Below, piece by piece: positions 1 through 10,398 of a stretch of DNA of 60,000 nt. This DNA comes from Strigamia acuminata. Lineage: Eukaryota > Arthropoda > Chilopoda > Geophilomorpha > Linotaeniidae. Below the pieces are notes generated by a model. That model did no database searches. It saw only the letters and a list, made by a program, of their open reading frames with translations, and was not told the origin of the DNA. A program made the position numbers and the translations under genes. Location of the stretch: positions 66,041,369 through 66,101,368 of the forward strand of contig OX442314.1 of assembly GCA_949358305.1 (NCBI GenBank), given 5' to 3'. The first letter of the stretch is position 1. Each line of letters starts with the position of its first letter.

Positions 1-2128
1 ACTCCCAATTAGATTCCAAGTCGACTTCCTGTCCATTAAATGGCAGCATGACTTCATAACGTCCATCGTCTAGACGTTTCGTAGTTGATTCGAATCGATC
101 GCGAATAAAGTCGGATTCTTTTTCTCCCGCATTTATTCCGATTGCTTCCAAGTTCCACAGTTTGTCCAATTTTTCTTGGATGTTTAAGTCGCATGTGTTG
201 CAACATGTTGTCAATTCTTCTTCATCTTCGAATAAATTGGTGTTCCCCGCCGCTCCGGACAAGACCCAACCAAAAATTGTATTTATTAATCCAAGATCTG
301 CGTTTACTTTTTTCTTGCCGTCCTTAACGACCTTCCACCACACGTCGACTCCTAAAAGCACATCGATTTGAGAAGTCTTAGCTGGTAGGTCTTCAGCAAG
401 TTCAAGGTTTAACTTCTTCACCTTGTCTATTATTGATGAGTTAAGAATGCCCTGCACTCGTGGCAAATTTTCCACAGAAAGCATTGAAAGTTTCAAATCT
501 TGAGTGTCATTTTTACTCTGCAGTGTGACATTAAACACATCATAGTCCGTGGCTGCTGGAGACGAGTCGTTGAATCTCTGTGTGGTGGCAGAGACACTGC
601 CGCATTTTTTCAGTTTCAGTCTTTCAACAAATTCTTTTGTGATGAACGATCGATGGCTTCCCGGATCAATCATCCCTCGAATGCTGTGGGTTCCTCCTGA
701 TTTGGTTTTAAGATCCGCGGTGAAGATCATTAGTTGAAGAGTCGTCGAGATTGCGCATGAAACATGTGTTGTTACTTGTGGCTCCTTCGGCTTCTCCGCA
801 GCGCTTGTTGAATTCTTCACCTCGGATTTTTTGCATATTGTGGAATGGTGTCGCCCACCACAATGTTTACAAGAAAATTTGACCTTGCAGTCTCCCACTC
901 TATGCCCAGTTCTGAAACAATTAAAACACAGTCGGTTTTTCTTAACTATTTCGATTTTCGCGTTAATTTCGAAATCCTTTTTACAAGCGCCGTTTAAATG
1001 TTCATCTTCACAAAAAATGCACTTGTTTGTCTTGAAAGGCGTATTCTTGCTTTCAGATTTCGGTTCACTCTTTGTTTTGGCACTAGTAGACTGCTTGGCG
1101 TCTTGAGTAGCTGCGCACGTGGTCATTGAACCTTTCACTTTCGGTTTCTCCACTTCAGATTTTTCATTCTTGTCTTTTTTCGATTTTTCAGAAACGCTTT
1201 CAGTTCGTTCGGCCATCGCAACTTCATTCACAAAGAAATTGAGCAACGTAACAATGTTCTTATTTTGAATTCCGTGAACCTGGTAAAATCTTAATGCCAT
1301 TGAAGTTGGAAACTTGCTAATTATGTCTGGCAATAAGAAGGCTCCGGAAGTCTGAATAGGAATTTTAAGTTGCTCTAAAAGTCTAATAGTCGCAGAAATC
1401 TTTGTCAAATTTGTTTTTATCGCTTTAGTTGGATATACACTTGAAACAGCTTTTAATTCTCGAATTGATTTTATTAACGCAGTTTGTTGTGCATCCTCAT
1501 CACCAAAATGTCTTTCGAGTTCTTCTCTTGCAAGGTCATAGGATTCCTCGATCAGGGGAAAAGTTGAGATGAGAATTGCCGCTTCTCCAGTACACATAGT
1601 TTGTAAATACTGGAGTTTTTCAATGTTACTCAGGTCTGGATCCTTGTGTACGGAGGTCTCGAAGTTGCTTTTAAATGTTCTGTACTTCAAAATATCTCCG
1701 TCGAATTTTACGGAATCCAATTTGGGCAGCTTCGAATTTTTTCTAAACGTTGCTGTCGCGTTCAAGGTTGTGTTCTGATTTGAGCTTGTCGACGTATTTA
1801 ATCTTCCTCCCAAAGTTGGAAGTGATCGCTTTGAGATTTCGTATCTCGTGCGAAGAAGATCCACTCTTGCTTGCATAGTCTCAAGCTTGTCAATGCATTC
1901 TAGATAATAGCCGTGGTCCGAATATTCCTGTAGATCATTCAGCGCACCGACTATTCTCGTTTCTTTTGGGTTCGCAGTTTGCACCAGCGCTTCCAGTTCT
2001 CCTGGATCTGCTGTCTTCTCCGATATAGACAACAGATGATTCATTGCAGTGACTTGCGACTCCCAACGTTGTTGTAGCACTTCGATTTGATCCTCAGTTA
2101 GAAGATCTCTCATTGTAGGTTCCGCCAT
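1..2128 (-). CDS. gag-pol: Gag-Pol polyprotein of BEL/Pao element A (N-terminal about 709 residues, partial)
   Basis: The polyprotein forms the retrotransposon capsid and, by family knowledge, carries protease, reverse transcriptase, RNase H and integrase. I translated the frame from the ATG at 2128-2126 to the edge and found no stop. Order: N-terminal helical/coiled region (about 1-105), DUF1759-like gag core (about 133-310, starting KLPKLD and FDGD), lysine/serine-rich linker, three zinc knuckles (about 370-382, 401-414, 420-432), DUF1758-like aspartic protease with D-P-G-S near 488-491 and FGWVL near 619-623. It then enters the pol region: LWNLEAIGI at 657-665 and DGRYEVMLPF at 688-697, both typical of the BEL segment just before the RT. 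Versus copy C, substitutions cluster between about 897 and 1557 (for example EDE for DDE in knuckle 1). Completeness beyond the edge cannot be judged. Confidence 0.88.
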   Translation of the reverse strand, partial: MAEPTMRDLLTEDQIEVLQQRWESQVTAMNHLLSISEKTADPGELEALVQTANPKETRIVGALNDLQEYSDHGYYLECIDKLETMQARVDLLRTRYEISKRSLPTLGGRLNTSTSSNQNTTLNATATFRKNSKLPKLDSVKFDGDILKYRTFKSNFETSVHKDPDLSNIEKLQYLQTMCTGEAAILISTFPLIEESYDLAREELERHFGDEDAQQTALIKSIRELKAVSSVYPTKAIKTNLTKISATIRLLEQLKIPIQTSGAFLLPDIISKFPTSMALRFYQVHGIQNKNIVTLLNFFVNEVAMAERTESVSEKSKKDKNEKSEVEKPKVKGSMTTCAATQDAKQSTSAKTKSEPKSESKNTPFKTNKCIFCEDEHLNGACKKDFEINAKIEIVKKNRLCFNCFRTGHRVGDCKVKFSCKHCGGRHHSTICKKSEVKNSTSAAEKPKEPQVTTHVSCAISTTLQLMIFTADLKTKSGGTHSIRGMIDPGSHRSFITKEFVERLKLKKCGSVSATTQRFNDSSPAATDYDVFNVTLQSKNDTQDLKLSMLSVENLPRVQGILNSSIIDKVKKLNLELAEDLPAKTSQIDVLLGVDVWWKVVKDGKKKVNADLGLINTIFGWVLSGAAGNTNLFEDEEELTTCCNTCDLNIQEKLDKLWNLEAIGINAGEKESDFIRDRFESTTKRLDDGRYEVMLPFNGQEVDLESNWE

Positions 2129-2205
2129 TTTCTCTGTCCTCTCTCACAAAAAATTCGGCTGTGAAATTTGGAAAGAACAGATAAAAACGGGCATGACAAT
2201 TCAAC

Positions 2206-2343
2206 TTTGTTTTAATTTTTAAGAGAATAAACCTTTTTATTTTATCCCCCAAAAATATCTCAACATTCACGGTTTTTGTTTTAACTTTAAAGAGAATAAA
2301 CTTTTTAATTTTATCCCCCAAAAAGCACTCAATTTTCACGGTC
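2206..2343. repeat. 69-bp tandem duplication in the leader of element A
   Basis: Two direct units start at 2206 and 2275. Each contains AGAGAATAAAC, then TTTTATCCCCCAAAAA, and ends near TTCACGGT. The ATAA and TTAT segments before the C-run form a weak dyad. The same units occur in copy C at 16898-17035. A similar motif, expanded to seven units, lies in the leader of element B (13121-13385), so it may have an RNA or chromatin role. Confidence 0.8.
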
Positions 2344-2464
2344 CTTGGTGACACGTGAGAATTTTAGAATATCAAATGTTTGGCCAATCGAGGATGACCA
2401 AAAATTTGAGCGGTTTTGTGTACGTAAATAAAACGTGACACAATTACCCTGCACAGTTTGAAAA

Positions 2465-2553
2465 TAATTGACGGTTTGTTTTGCAACAAAGCACGCCAAT
2501 AAACTCTTTCGAAAACAATTGACGGTTCGTTTTGCAACAAAACACGCCAATAA
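2465..2553. repeat. 52-bp direct repeat in the leader of element A
   Basis: Two copies of a 37-bp block start at 2465 and 2517. Each has AATTGACGGTT, then GTTTTGCAACAAA and CACGCCAATAA. They differ at a few positions. The same pair is in copy C at 17157-17245. Function unknown. Confidence 0.75.
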
Positions 2554-3090
2554 CTCCTAACATTAAATTTAGATTCTACTGACAGCTCAATCAACTTGAA
2601 ACTAGTCAGTTCTACTCGAAATAAATCTAATCTCCCCCGCTTATGGCGGTTATAGTGGAGAACTAAGCATGCAATGAAAAAACACTTCAAAAGTTGTAAA
2701 ATAGACACTTTATCGAAATTTTCCCGAAAACCAACAAATGCAACTACCAAAATCCCATAAAGACACTTGATACTGTTCCCCTTAATAACCAAAATCTCCA
2801 AAATTTCAATTTCAAAAGGCAAAACACTAAAAAATGCAATTATTCCAGGGGCGAATCCGCTTTCCAACACGACGCGTTGTGTTATCCAGTGTTGTGACCT
2901 TGAACTCCAACTGCATGCACACTTTTGTTCGTTTTCGCCGCCAAAGCAGTCCCCGTCGTAACTTCTGTCACGTTGAACGTTGACTCTTGACATGGGTGAC
3001 GAAACACGAACGAATTGTTTCTCCGTCGCACCAAACACTTTTTCAAACGTATTGATGATGCACTGGAAAAACTCACGAATTGCAGACGGA

Positions 3091-3109
3091 ATCCTGGTCA
3101 CGGCTACCA
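3091..3109 (-). promoter_or_regulatory. Primer-binding site of element A
   Basis: On the minus strand this reads TGGTAGCCGTGACCAGGAT. It begins with TGG, the complement of a tRNA CCA end, and lies 15 nt inside the LTR end. It shares the core CCGTGACC with the PBS of element B. Host tRNA identity was not determined. Confidence 0.65.
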
Positions 3110-3546
3110 AAAGTTTCGCATCTGTGTTGCAGGTCAACAAGACAGAAGGAAAGGAATGGCGATGCGTATCCAAATTCAAGACACTTGAGCTCGCCCAAGG
3201 TCGTATGGCGTGGCTAGTACGAAAATCGCACTGGAGAGCAATAAATCCGCAACAAATGGCATTGTTGAACCGCTGGAACAATGTGGAGAACACCTGCACC
3301 AAGTATCCAATAGGAGGCGGAAACATAAGTTGGCCTGAGAAATTTTAAACTACTCACTACACATTGAATGTGTTTGAAAATAAGCCTAAAACAAGAGCTA
3401 ATAAAACACAACACATTTATTCAAAGGTTGGTTAATAACTGATGAAATTACAGCAATTAGATTGGTTCTTAGAGAACCGCACATGCGCAGTACCGAATAT
3501 GGCACGCGCCAGGCCGATAGCGGCGAAATACAGATACACAAAAGAT

Positions 3547-3566
3547 TCCGTTACCATGGTAACGGA
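3547..3566. promoter_or_regulatory. Perfect 20-bp palindrome with an X-box (RFX-type) core, element A LTR
   Basis: The 20-bp site TCCGTTACCATGGTAACGGA equals its own reverse complement. Its centre GTTACCATGGTAAC fits the known RFX X-box consensus (GTNRCC, 0-3 nt, RGYAAC). It is unchanged in copy C at 18239-18258. A regulatory role is inferred. Confidence 0.55.
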
Positions 3567-3921
3567 GGAAACAAGATCACGGCAAAGTTGGCATTTGCTT
3601 AAAAATGCACTAAAAATACATTGAAATACATTGAAATGACCACAAGAATGCGGTGAACAAAAAAGCTAATCACAACAATGTCCAAAAACACGTTAAACAA
3701 TGAGATATTAGCAATAAACCGATCTCGGAAAGAGAGGATTGACGATAGCCAATCACAGGCCAGGAAAATTACATAACGATCACATTTGAATTTCGATCGG
3801 TACAAAAGCACAAAATTATCGAAGAATACATACTGAATAATAACGCAATGTAATAGTAAATGCAAATTATGTGATATAAAATACAAAAATAACGGTTACA
3901 TTGTGTAATCGTCGCTTGGGA

Positions 3922-3987
3922 CAAACATGGCGACCGGCGAACATAACAAAGGTGTTGGATCAAACATGGCGTCCGGCGAACATAACA
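3922..3987. repeat. 39-bp-spaced direct repeat with ATGGCG cores (YY1-like), element A LTR
   Basis: Two 27-bp blocks at 3922-3948 and 3961-3987 read CAAACATGGCG, then A or T, CCGGCGAACATAACA. They differ at one base. The AACATGGCG core resembles a YY1/Pho site, so these may be paired binding sites. Identical copies occur in C at 18614-18640 and 18653-18679. Confidence 0.5.
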
Positions 3988-4349
3988 TCGGCGGCAAAAT
4001 CACACGTAAAATGAATGTAAAAACACTAAATGTATATAATCAATAAAGTATCGATTAAATAACAAGAATAATTATCAATTCTCTTCACAAAACATCGGAA
4101 TAAAATACACAGATTGAATAAATACGAATTTATCGGCCAAACGAACATTCCCGGCTGCGCTTTTATGGCAGATGGAAACGAACGTTCAAACCAAACAAAC
4201 GGAACTTCCAAAGCAGTTTTGATGCATCTAGATAGAAAGAGCATGCTTGAATTAGTCTAAACGAATGCTTAATAAAATTCCAAGGGATTTGAAAAGTACT
4301 AAACAAAAGGTTAGAAGACGGAACCGTAACTTTACGGGAAACAGAAAAA

Positions 4350-4357
4350 TGACGTCA
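4350..4357. promoter_or_regulatory. CRE-type site in element A LTR
   Basis: TGACGTCA is the full palindromic cAMP-response element (ATF/CREB family). It lies in the part of the LTR upstream on the minus strand, where U3 enhancers are expected. It is also present in C at 19042-19049. An 8-bp match can occur by chance. Confidence 0.4.
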
Positions 4358-4686
4358 CTAGCATCGCAAATGTATACTAGGGAACGAAATATGCACCAAA
4401 ACAGTTCGGAATCAACACAAACTCTCTTAAAACAAGTGAATAAGTCAATAAATGCACGGAATAAGATATTTGAAATAAATACAAAGCATAAACACTACTA
4501 AATATTGAAAAGTATGAATAAAAATCAAGTCAAAACACTTTAATAAGCAATAAAAATCTGAAAAGTGAAAAAATACCAATTAGGCAAAGGAAATAAAAAC
4601 ACTTAAAGATTTTAATCAACTGAAAGTAAATGGTAATAAATAATGACAATAAAATAGCACAACAATATCTACGCTGTCTTGCAACA

Positions 4687-7600
4687 ACTGTGATGAGATC
4701 AAAAGTCTATTCTCCTAAATCATTGGTTGAATGTTTCTAAAACTTACATTGGAGCCTTCTACTAAGGTTTAAACACTATTTTTGAACATTCAGAGACATT
4801 GGTCTTGTGGTGTTTGTGCTAAGTCAACTGCGATGTGAAATGAACTCAAAATTTTTTTTTCAAAATTTATTGCTTGGGTGTTGCTAAAACTTATATTGAA
4901 GGCTTCTACTAAGGTTTAAACACTATTTCTGAACATTCAGAGACATTGGACTTGTGGTGTTTGTGCTAAGTCAACTGTGATGAGATCAAAAGTCTATTCT
5001 CCCAAATCATTGGTTGGATGTTTCTAAAACTTACATTGGAGCCTTCTACTAAGGTTTAAACACTATTTCTGAACATTCAGAGACATTGGTCTTGTGGTGT
5101 TTGTGCTAAGTCAACTGTGATTAGATCAAAAGTCTATTCTCCCAAATCATTGGTTGGATGTTTCTAAAACTTACATTGGAGCCTTCTACTAAGGTTTAAA
5201 CACTATTTCTGAACATTCAGAGACATTGGTCTTGTGGTGTTTGTTCTAAGTCAACTGTGATGAGATCAAAAGTCTATTCTCCCAAATCATTGGTTGGATG
5301 TTTCTAAAACTTACATTGGAGCCTTCTACTAAGGTTTAAACACTATTTCTGAACATTCAGAGACATTGGTGTTTGTGCTAAGTCAACTGCGATCTGAAAT
5401 GAGCTCAAAATTTTTTTTTCAAAATTTATTGCTTGGGTGTTGCTAAAACTTACATCTACAAAGGTTTAAACACTATTTATAAACATTCAGACACATTGGT
5501 CTTGTGGTGTTTGTGCTAAGTCAACTGTGATGAGATCAAAAGTCTATTCTCCTAAATCAATGGTTGAATGTTTCTAAAACTTACATTGGAGCCTTCTACT
5601 AAGGTTTAAACACTATTTCTGAACATTCAGAGACATTGGACTTGTGGTGTTTCTGCTAAGTCAACTGTGATGAGATCAAAAGTCTATTCTCCCAAATCAT
5701 TGGTTGGATGTTTCTAAAACTTACATTGGAGCCTTCTACTAAGGTTTAAACACTTTTTCTGAACATTCAGAGACATTGGTCTTGTGGTGTTTGTGCTAAG
5801 TCAACTGTGATGAGATCAAAAGTCTATTCTCCCAAATCATTGGTTGGATGTTTCTAAAACTTACATTGGAGCCTTCTACTAAGGTTTAAACACTATTTCT
5901 GAACATTCAGAGACATTGGACTTGTGGTGTTTGTGCTAAGTCAACTGTGATGAGATCAAAAGTCTATTCTCCCAAATCATTGGTTGGATGTTTCTAAAAC
6001 TTACATTGGAGCCTTCTACTAAGGTTTAAACACTATTTCTGAACATTCAGAGACATTGGTGTTTGTGCTAAGTCAACTGCGATCTGAAATGAGCTCAAAA
6101 TTTTTTTTTCAAAATTTATTGCTTGGGTGTTGCTAAAACTTACATCTACAAAGGTTTAAACACTATTTATAAACATTCAGACACATTGGACTTGTGGTGT
6201 TTGTGCTAAGTCAACTGTGATGAGATCAAAAGTCTATTCTCCCAAATCATTGGTTGGATGTTTCTAAAACTTACATTAGAGCCTTCTACTAAGGTTTAAA
6301 CACTATTTCTAAACATTCAGAGACATTGGTCTTGTGGTGTTTGTGCTAAGTCAACTGTGATTAGATCAAAAGTCTATTCTCCCAAATCATTGGTTGGATG
6401 TCTCTAAAACTTACATTGGAGCCTTTTACTAAGGTTTAAACACTATTTCTGAACATTCAGAGACATTGGTCTTGTGGTGTTTGTGCTAAGTCAACTGTGA
6501 TGAGATCAAAAGTCTATTCTCCCAAATCATTGGTTGGATGTTTCTAAAACTTACATTGGAGCCTTCTACTAAGGTTTAAACACTATTTCTGAACATTCAG
6601 AGACATTGGTCTTGTGGTGTTTGTGCTAAGTCAACTGTGATGAGATCAAAAGTCTATTCTCCTAAATCAATGGTTGAATGTTTCTAAAACTTACATTGGA
6701 GCCTTCTACTAAGGTTTAAACACTATTTCTGAACATTCAAAGACATTGGACTTGTGGTGTTTGTGCTAAGTCAACTGTGATGAGATCAAAAGTCTATTCT
6801 CCCAAATCATTGGTTGGATGTTTCTAAAACTTACATTGAAGCCTTCTACTAAGGTTTAAACACTATTTCTGAACATTCAGAGACATTGGACTTGTGGTGT
6901 TTGTGCTAAGTCAACTGTGATGAGATCAAAAGTCTATTCTCCCAAATCATTGGTTGGATGTTTCTAAAACTTACATTGGAGCCTTCTACTAAGGTTTAAA
7001 CACTATTTCTGAACATTCAGAGACATTGGTGTTTGTGCTAAGTCAACTGCGATCTGAAATGAGCTCAAAATTTTTTTTTCAAAATTTATTGCTTGGGTGT
7101 TGCTAAAACTTACATTTAAGGCTTCTACAAAGGTTTAAACACTATTTATAAACATTCAGACACATTGGACTTGTGGTGTTTGTGCTAAGTCAACTGTGAT
7201 GAGATCAAAAGTCTATTCTCCCAAATCATTGGTTGGATGTTTCTAAAACTTACATTGGAGCCTTCTACTAAGGTTTAAACACTATTTCTGAACATTCAGA
7301 GACATTGGTCTTGTGGTGTTTGTGCTAAGTCAACTGTGATGAGATCAAAAGTCTATTCTCCTAAATCAATGGTTGAATGTTTCTAAAACTTACATTGGAG
7401 CTTTCTACTAAGGTTTAAACACTATTTCTGAACATTCAGAGACATTGGACTTGTGGTGTTTCTGCTAAGTCAACTGTGATGAGATCAAAAGTCTATTCTC
7501 CCAAATCATTGGTTGGATGTTTCTAAAACTTACATTGGAGCCTTCTACTAAGGTTTAAACACTATTTCTGAACATTCAGAGACATTGGACTTGTGGTGTT

Positions 7601-10398
7601 TCTGCTAAGTCAACTGTGATGAGATCAAAAGTCTATTCTCCCAAATCATTGGTTGGATGTTTCTAAAACTTACATTGGAGCCTTCTACTAAGGTTTAAAC
7701 ACTTTTTCTGAACATTCAGAGACATTGGTCTTGTGGTGTTTGTGCTAAGTCAACTGTGATGAGATCAAAAGTCTATTCTCCCAAATCATTGGTTGGATGT
7801 TTCTAAAACTTACATTGGAGCCTTCTACTAAGGTTTAAACACTATTTCTGAACATTCAGAGACATTGGACTTGTGGTGTTTGTGCTAAGTCAACTGTGAT
7901 GAGATCAAAAGTCTATTCTCCCAAATCATTGGTTGGATGTTTCTAAAACTTACATTGGAGCCTTCTACTAAGGTTTAAACACTATTTCTGAACATTCAGA
8001 GACATTGGTGTTTGTGCTAAGTCAACTGCGATCTGAAATGAGCTCAAAATTTTTTTTTCAAAATTTATTGCTTGGGTGTTGCTAAAACTTACATCTACAA
8101 AGGTTTAAACACTATTTATAAACATTCAGACACATTGGACTTGTGGTGTTTGTGCTAAGTCAACTGTGATGAGATCAAAAGTCTATTCTCCCAAATCATT
8201 GGTTGGATGTTTCTAAAACTTACATTAGAGCCTTCTACTAAGGTTTAAACACTATTTCTAAACATTCAGAGACATTGGTCTTGTGGTGTTTGTGCTAAGT
8301 CAACTGTGATTAGATCAAAAGTCTATTCTCCCAAATCATTGGTTGGATGTCTCTAAAACTTACATTGGAGCCTTTTACTAAGGTTTAAACACTATTTCTG
8401 AACATTCAGAGACATTGGTCTTGTGGTGTTTGTGCTAAGTCAACTGTGATGAGATCAAAAGTCTATTCTCCCAAATCATTGGTTGGATGTTTCTAAAACT
8501 TACATTGGAGCCTTCTACTAAGGTTTAAACACTATTTCTGAACATTCAGAGACATTGGTCTTGTGGTGTTTGTGCTAAGTCAACTGTGATGAGATCAAAA
8601 GTCTATTCTCCTAAATCAATGGTTGAATGTTTCTAAAACTTACATTGGAGCCTTCTACTAAGGTTTAAACACTATTTCTGAACATTCAAAGACATTGGAC
8701 TTGTGGTGTTTGTGCTAAGTCAACTGTGATGAGATCAAAAGTCTATTCTCCCAAATCATTGGTTGGATGTTTCTAAAACTTACATTGGAGCCTTCTACTA
8801 AGGTTTAAACACTATTTCTGAACATTCAGAGACATTGGTCTTGTGGTGTTTGTGCTAAGTCAACTGTGATGAGATCAAAAGTCTATTCTCCTAAATCAAT
8901 GGTTGAATGTTTCTAAAACTTACATTGGAGCTTTCTACTAAGGTTTAAACACTATTTCTGAACATTCAGAGACATTGGACTTGTGGTGTTTCTGCTAAGT
9001 CAACTGTGATGAGATCAAAAGTCTATTCTCCCAAATCATTGGTTGGATGTTTCTAAAACTTACATTGGAGCCTTCTACTAAGGTTTAAACACTATTTCTG
9101 AACATTCAGAGACATTGGTCTTGTGGTGTTTGTGCTAAGTCAACTGTGATGAGATCAAAAGTCTATTTTCCTAAATCAATGGTTGAATGTTTCTAAAACT
9201 TACATTGGAGCCTTCTACTAAGGTTTAAACACTATTTCTGAACATTCAGAGACATTGGACTTGTGGTGTTTCTGCTAAGTCAACTGTGATGAGATCAAAA
9301 GTCTATTCTCCCAAATCATTGGTTGGATGTTTCTAAAACTTACATTGGAGCCTTCTACTAAGGTTTAAACACTTTTTCTGAACATTCAGAGACATTGGTC
9401 TTGTGGTGTTTGTGCTAAGTCAACTGTGATGAGATCAAAAGTCTATTCTCCCAAATCATTGGTTGGATGTTTCTAAAACTTACATTGGAGCCTTCTACTA
9501 AGGTTTAAACACTATTTCTGAACATTCAGAGACATTGGACTTGTGGTGTTTGTGCTAAGTCAACTGTGATGAGATCAAAAGTCTATTCTCCCAAATCATT
9601 GGTTGGATGTTTCTAAAACTTACATTGGAGCCTTCTACTAAGGTTTAAACACTATTTCTGAACATTCAGAGACATTGGTGTTTGTGCTAAGTCAACTGCG
9701 ATCTGAAATGAGCTCAAAATTTTTTTTTCAAAATTTATTGCTTGGGTGTTGCTAAAACTTACATCTACAAAGGTTTAAACACTATTTATAAACATTCAGA
9801 CACATTGGTCTTGTGGTGTTTGTGCTAAGTCAACTGTGATGAGATCAAAAGTCTATTCTCCTAAATCAATGGTTGAATGTTTCTAAAACTTACATTGGAG
9901 CCTTCTACTAAGGTTTAAACACTATTTCTGAACATTCAGAGACATTGGACTTGTGGTGTTTCTGCTAAGTCAACTGTGATGAGATCAAAAGTCTATTCTC
10001 CCAAATCATTGGTTGGATGTTTCTAAAACTTACATTGGAGCCTTCTACTAAGGTTTAAACACTATTTCTGAACATTCAGAGACATTGGTCTTGTGGTGTT
10101 TGTGCTAAGTCAACTGTGATTAGATCAAAAGTCTATTCTCCCAAATCATTGGTTGGATGTCTCTAAAACTTACATTGGAGCCTTCTACTAAGGTTTAAAC
10201 ACTATTTCTGAACATTCAGAGACATTGGTCTTGTGGTGTTTGTGCTAAGTCAACTGTGATGAGATCAAAAGTCTATTCTCCCAAATCATTGGTTGGATGT
10301 TTCTAAAATTTACATTGGAGCCTTCTACTAAGGTTTAAACACTATTTCTGAACATTCAGAGACATTGGTCTTGTGGTGTTTGTGCTAAGTCAACTGTG
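4687..10398 (+). repeat. Satellite array 1 (140-bp family, about 41 units)
   Basis: Head-to-tail units of 140 bp; successive AAGGTTTAAACACT starts at 5051 and 5191 show the period. Each unit carries GTTTAAAC. The first units contain a 147-bp variant (v1, T9 run near 4850) like those in array 2. From about 5340 the array becomes the shorter v2 type, with v2 units near 5393, 6083, 7053, 8032 and 9712, each followed by a unit with TATTTATAAACATTCAGACAC. Array 1 begins and ends with the same hexamer, ACTGTG (4687-4692 and 10393-10398). No coding potential is apparent. Confidence 0.97.

Larger units (their letters stand above)
2129..3090 (-). other. 5' leader (UTR) of element A
   Basis: This is the untranslated stretch between the gag start and the PBS. 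It holds two sets of short direct repeats, annotated separately. It differs from the copy C leader (16821-17782) at only one position that I found, 2900. A 320-codon minus frame crosses this region and the PBS into the LTR. I do not regard it as a gene because it ignores the element's boundaries and has no recognisable domain. Confidence 0.7.
1..4686 (-). mobile_element. BEL/Pao LTR retrotransposon, copy A (5' half, continues off left edge)
   Basis: The element lies on the minus strand, so its 5' LTR is at the right. In transcription order I see the LTR (4686-3125), a PBS (3109-3091), a repeat-rich leader, and a gag-pol frame open from 2128 to the window edge. The terminal bases TGTTGCA at 3125 and TGCAACA ending at 4686 are inverted partners, as in LTRs. 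From 261 to 4688 it is colinear without any gap with copy C at +14692. The rest of pol and the 3' LTR lie outside the window. The right end abuts satellite. The open frame and near identity to C suggest a young copy. Confidence 0.88.
3125..4686 (-). repeat. 5' LTR of element A
   Basis: About 1,562 bp, with short inverted termini TGTTGCA (3125-3131) and TGCAACA (4680-4686). The left limit follows the PBS; the right limit is where similarity to copy C stops, apart from two shared bases. Against the LTR of copy C I saw only two substitutions, at 3315 and 4622. The other LTR of this element is outside the window, so the limits cannot be confirmed by LTR-LTR comparison. As the 5' LTR it should contain the promoter and the polyadenylation region. 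Apparent regulatory motifs are listed separately. Confidence 0.65.

Noticed and set aside
142-1778. Plus-strand frames opposite gag (also at 15192-16470 and 10396-12847)
   Set aside because: They are antisense shadows of the gag-pro frames, which carry the real motifs.
2364-3326. 320-codon minus-strand open frame, repeated at 17056-18018
   Set aside because: It crosses the leader, the PBS and the start of the LTR, has no recognisable domain, and its two copies merely reflect the near identity of A and C. Conservation between two recent copies is not evidence of coding.
3599-3886. 95-codon hydrophobic minus-strand frame in the LTR (also at 18291-18578)
   Set aside because: Inside the LTR of a BEL element, AT-rich and phenylalanine/isoleucine-rich by composition, with no start context or domain support.
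4687-10398. CRISPR-like array
   Set aside because: The repeats are continuous 140-bp tandem units without unique spacers, next to eukaryotic retrotransposons. This is satellite DNA.
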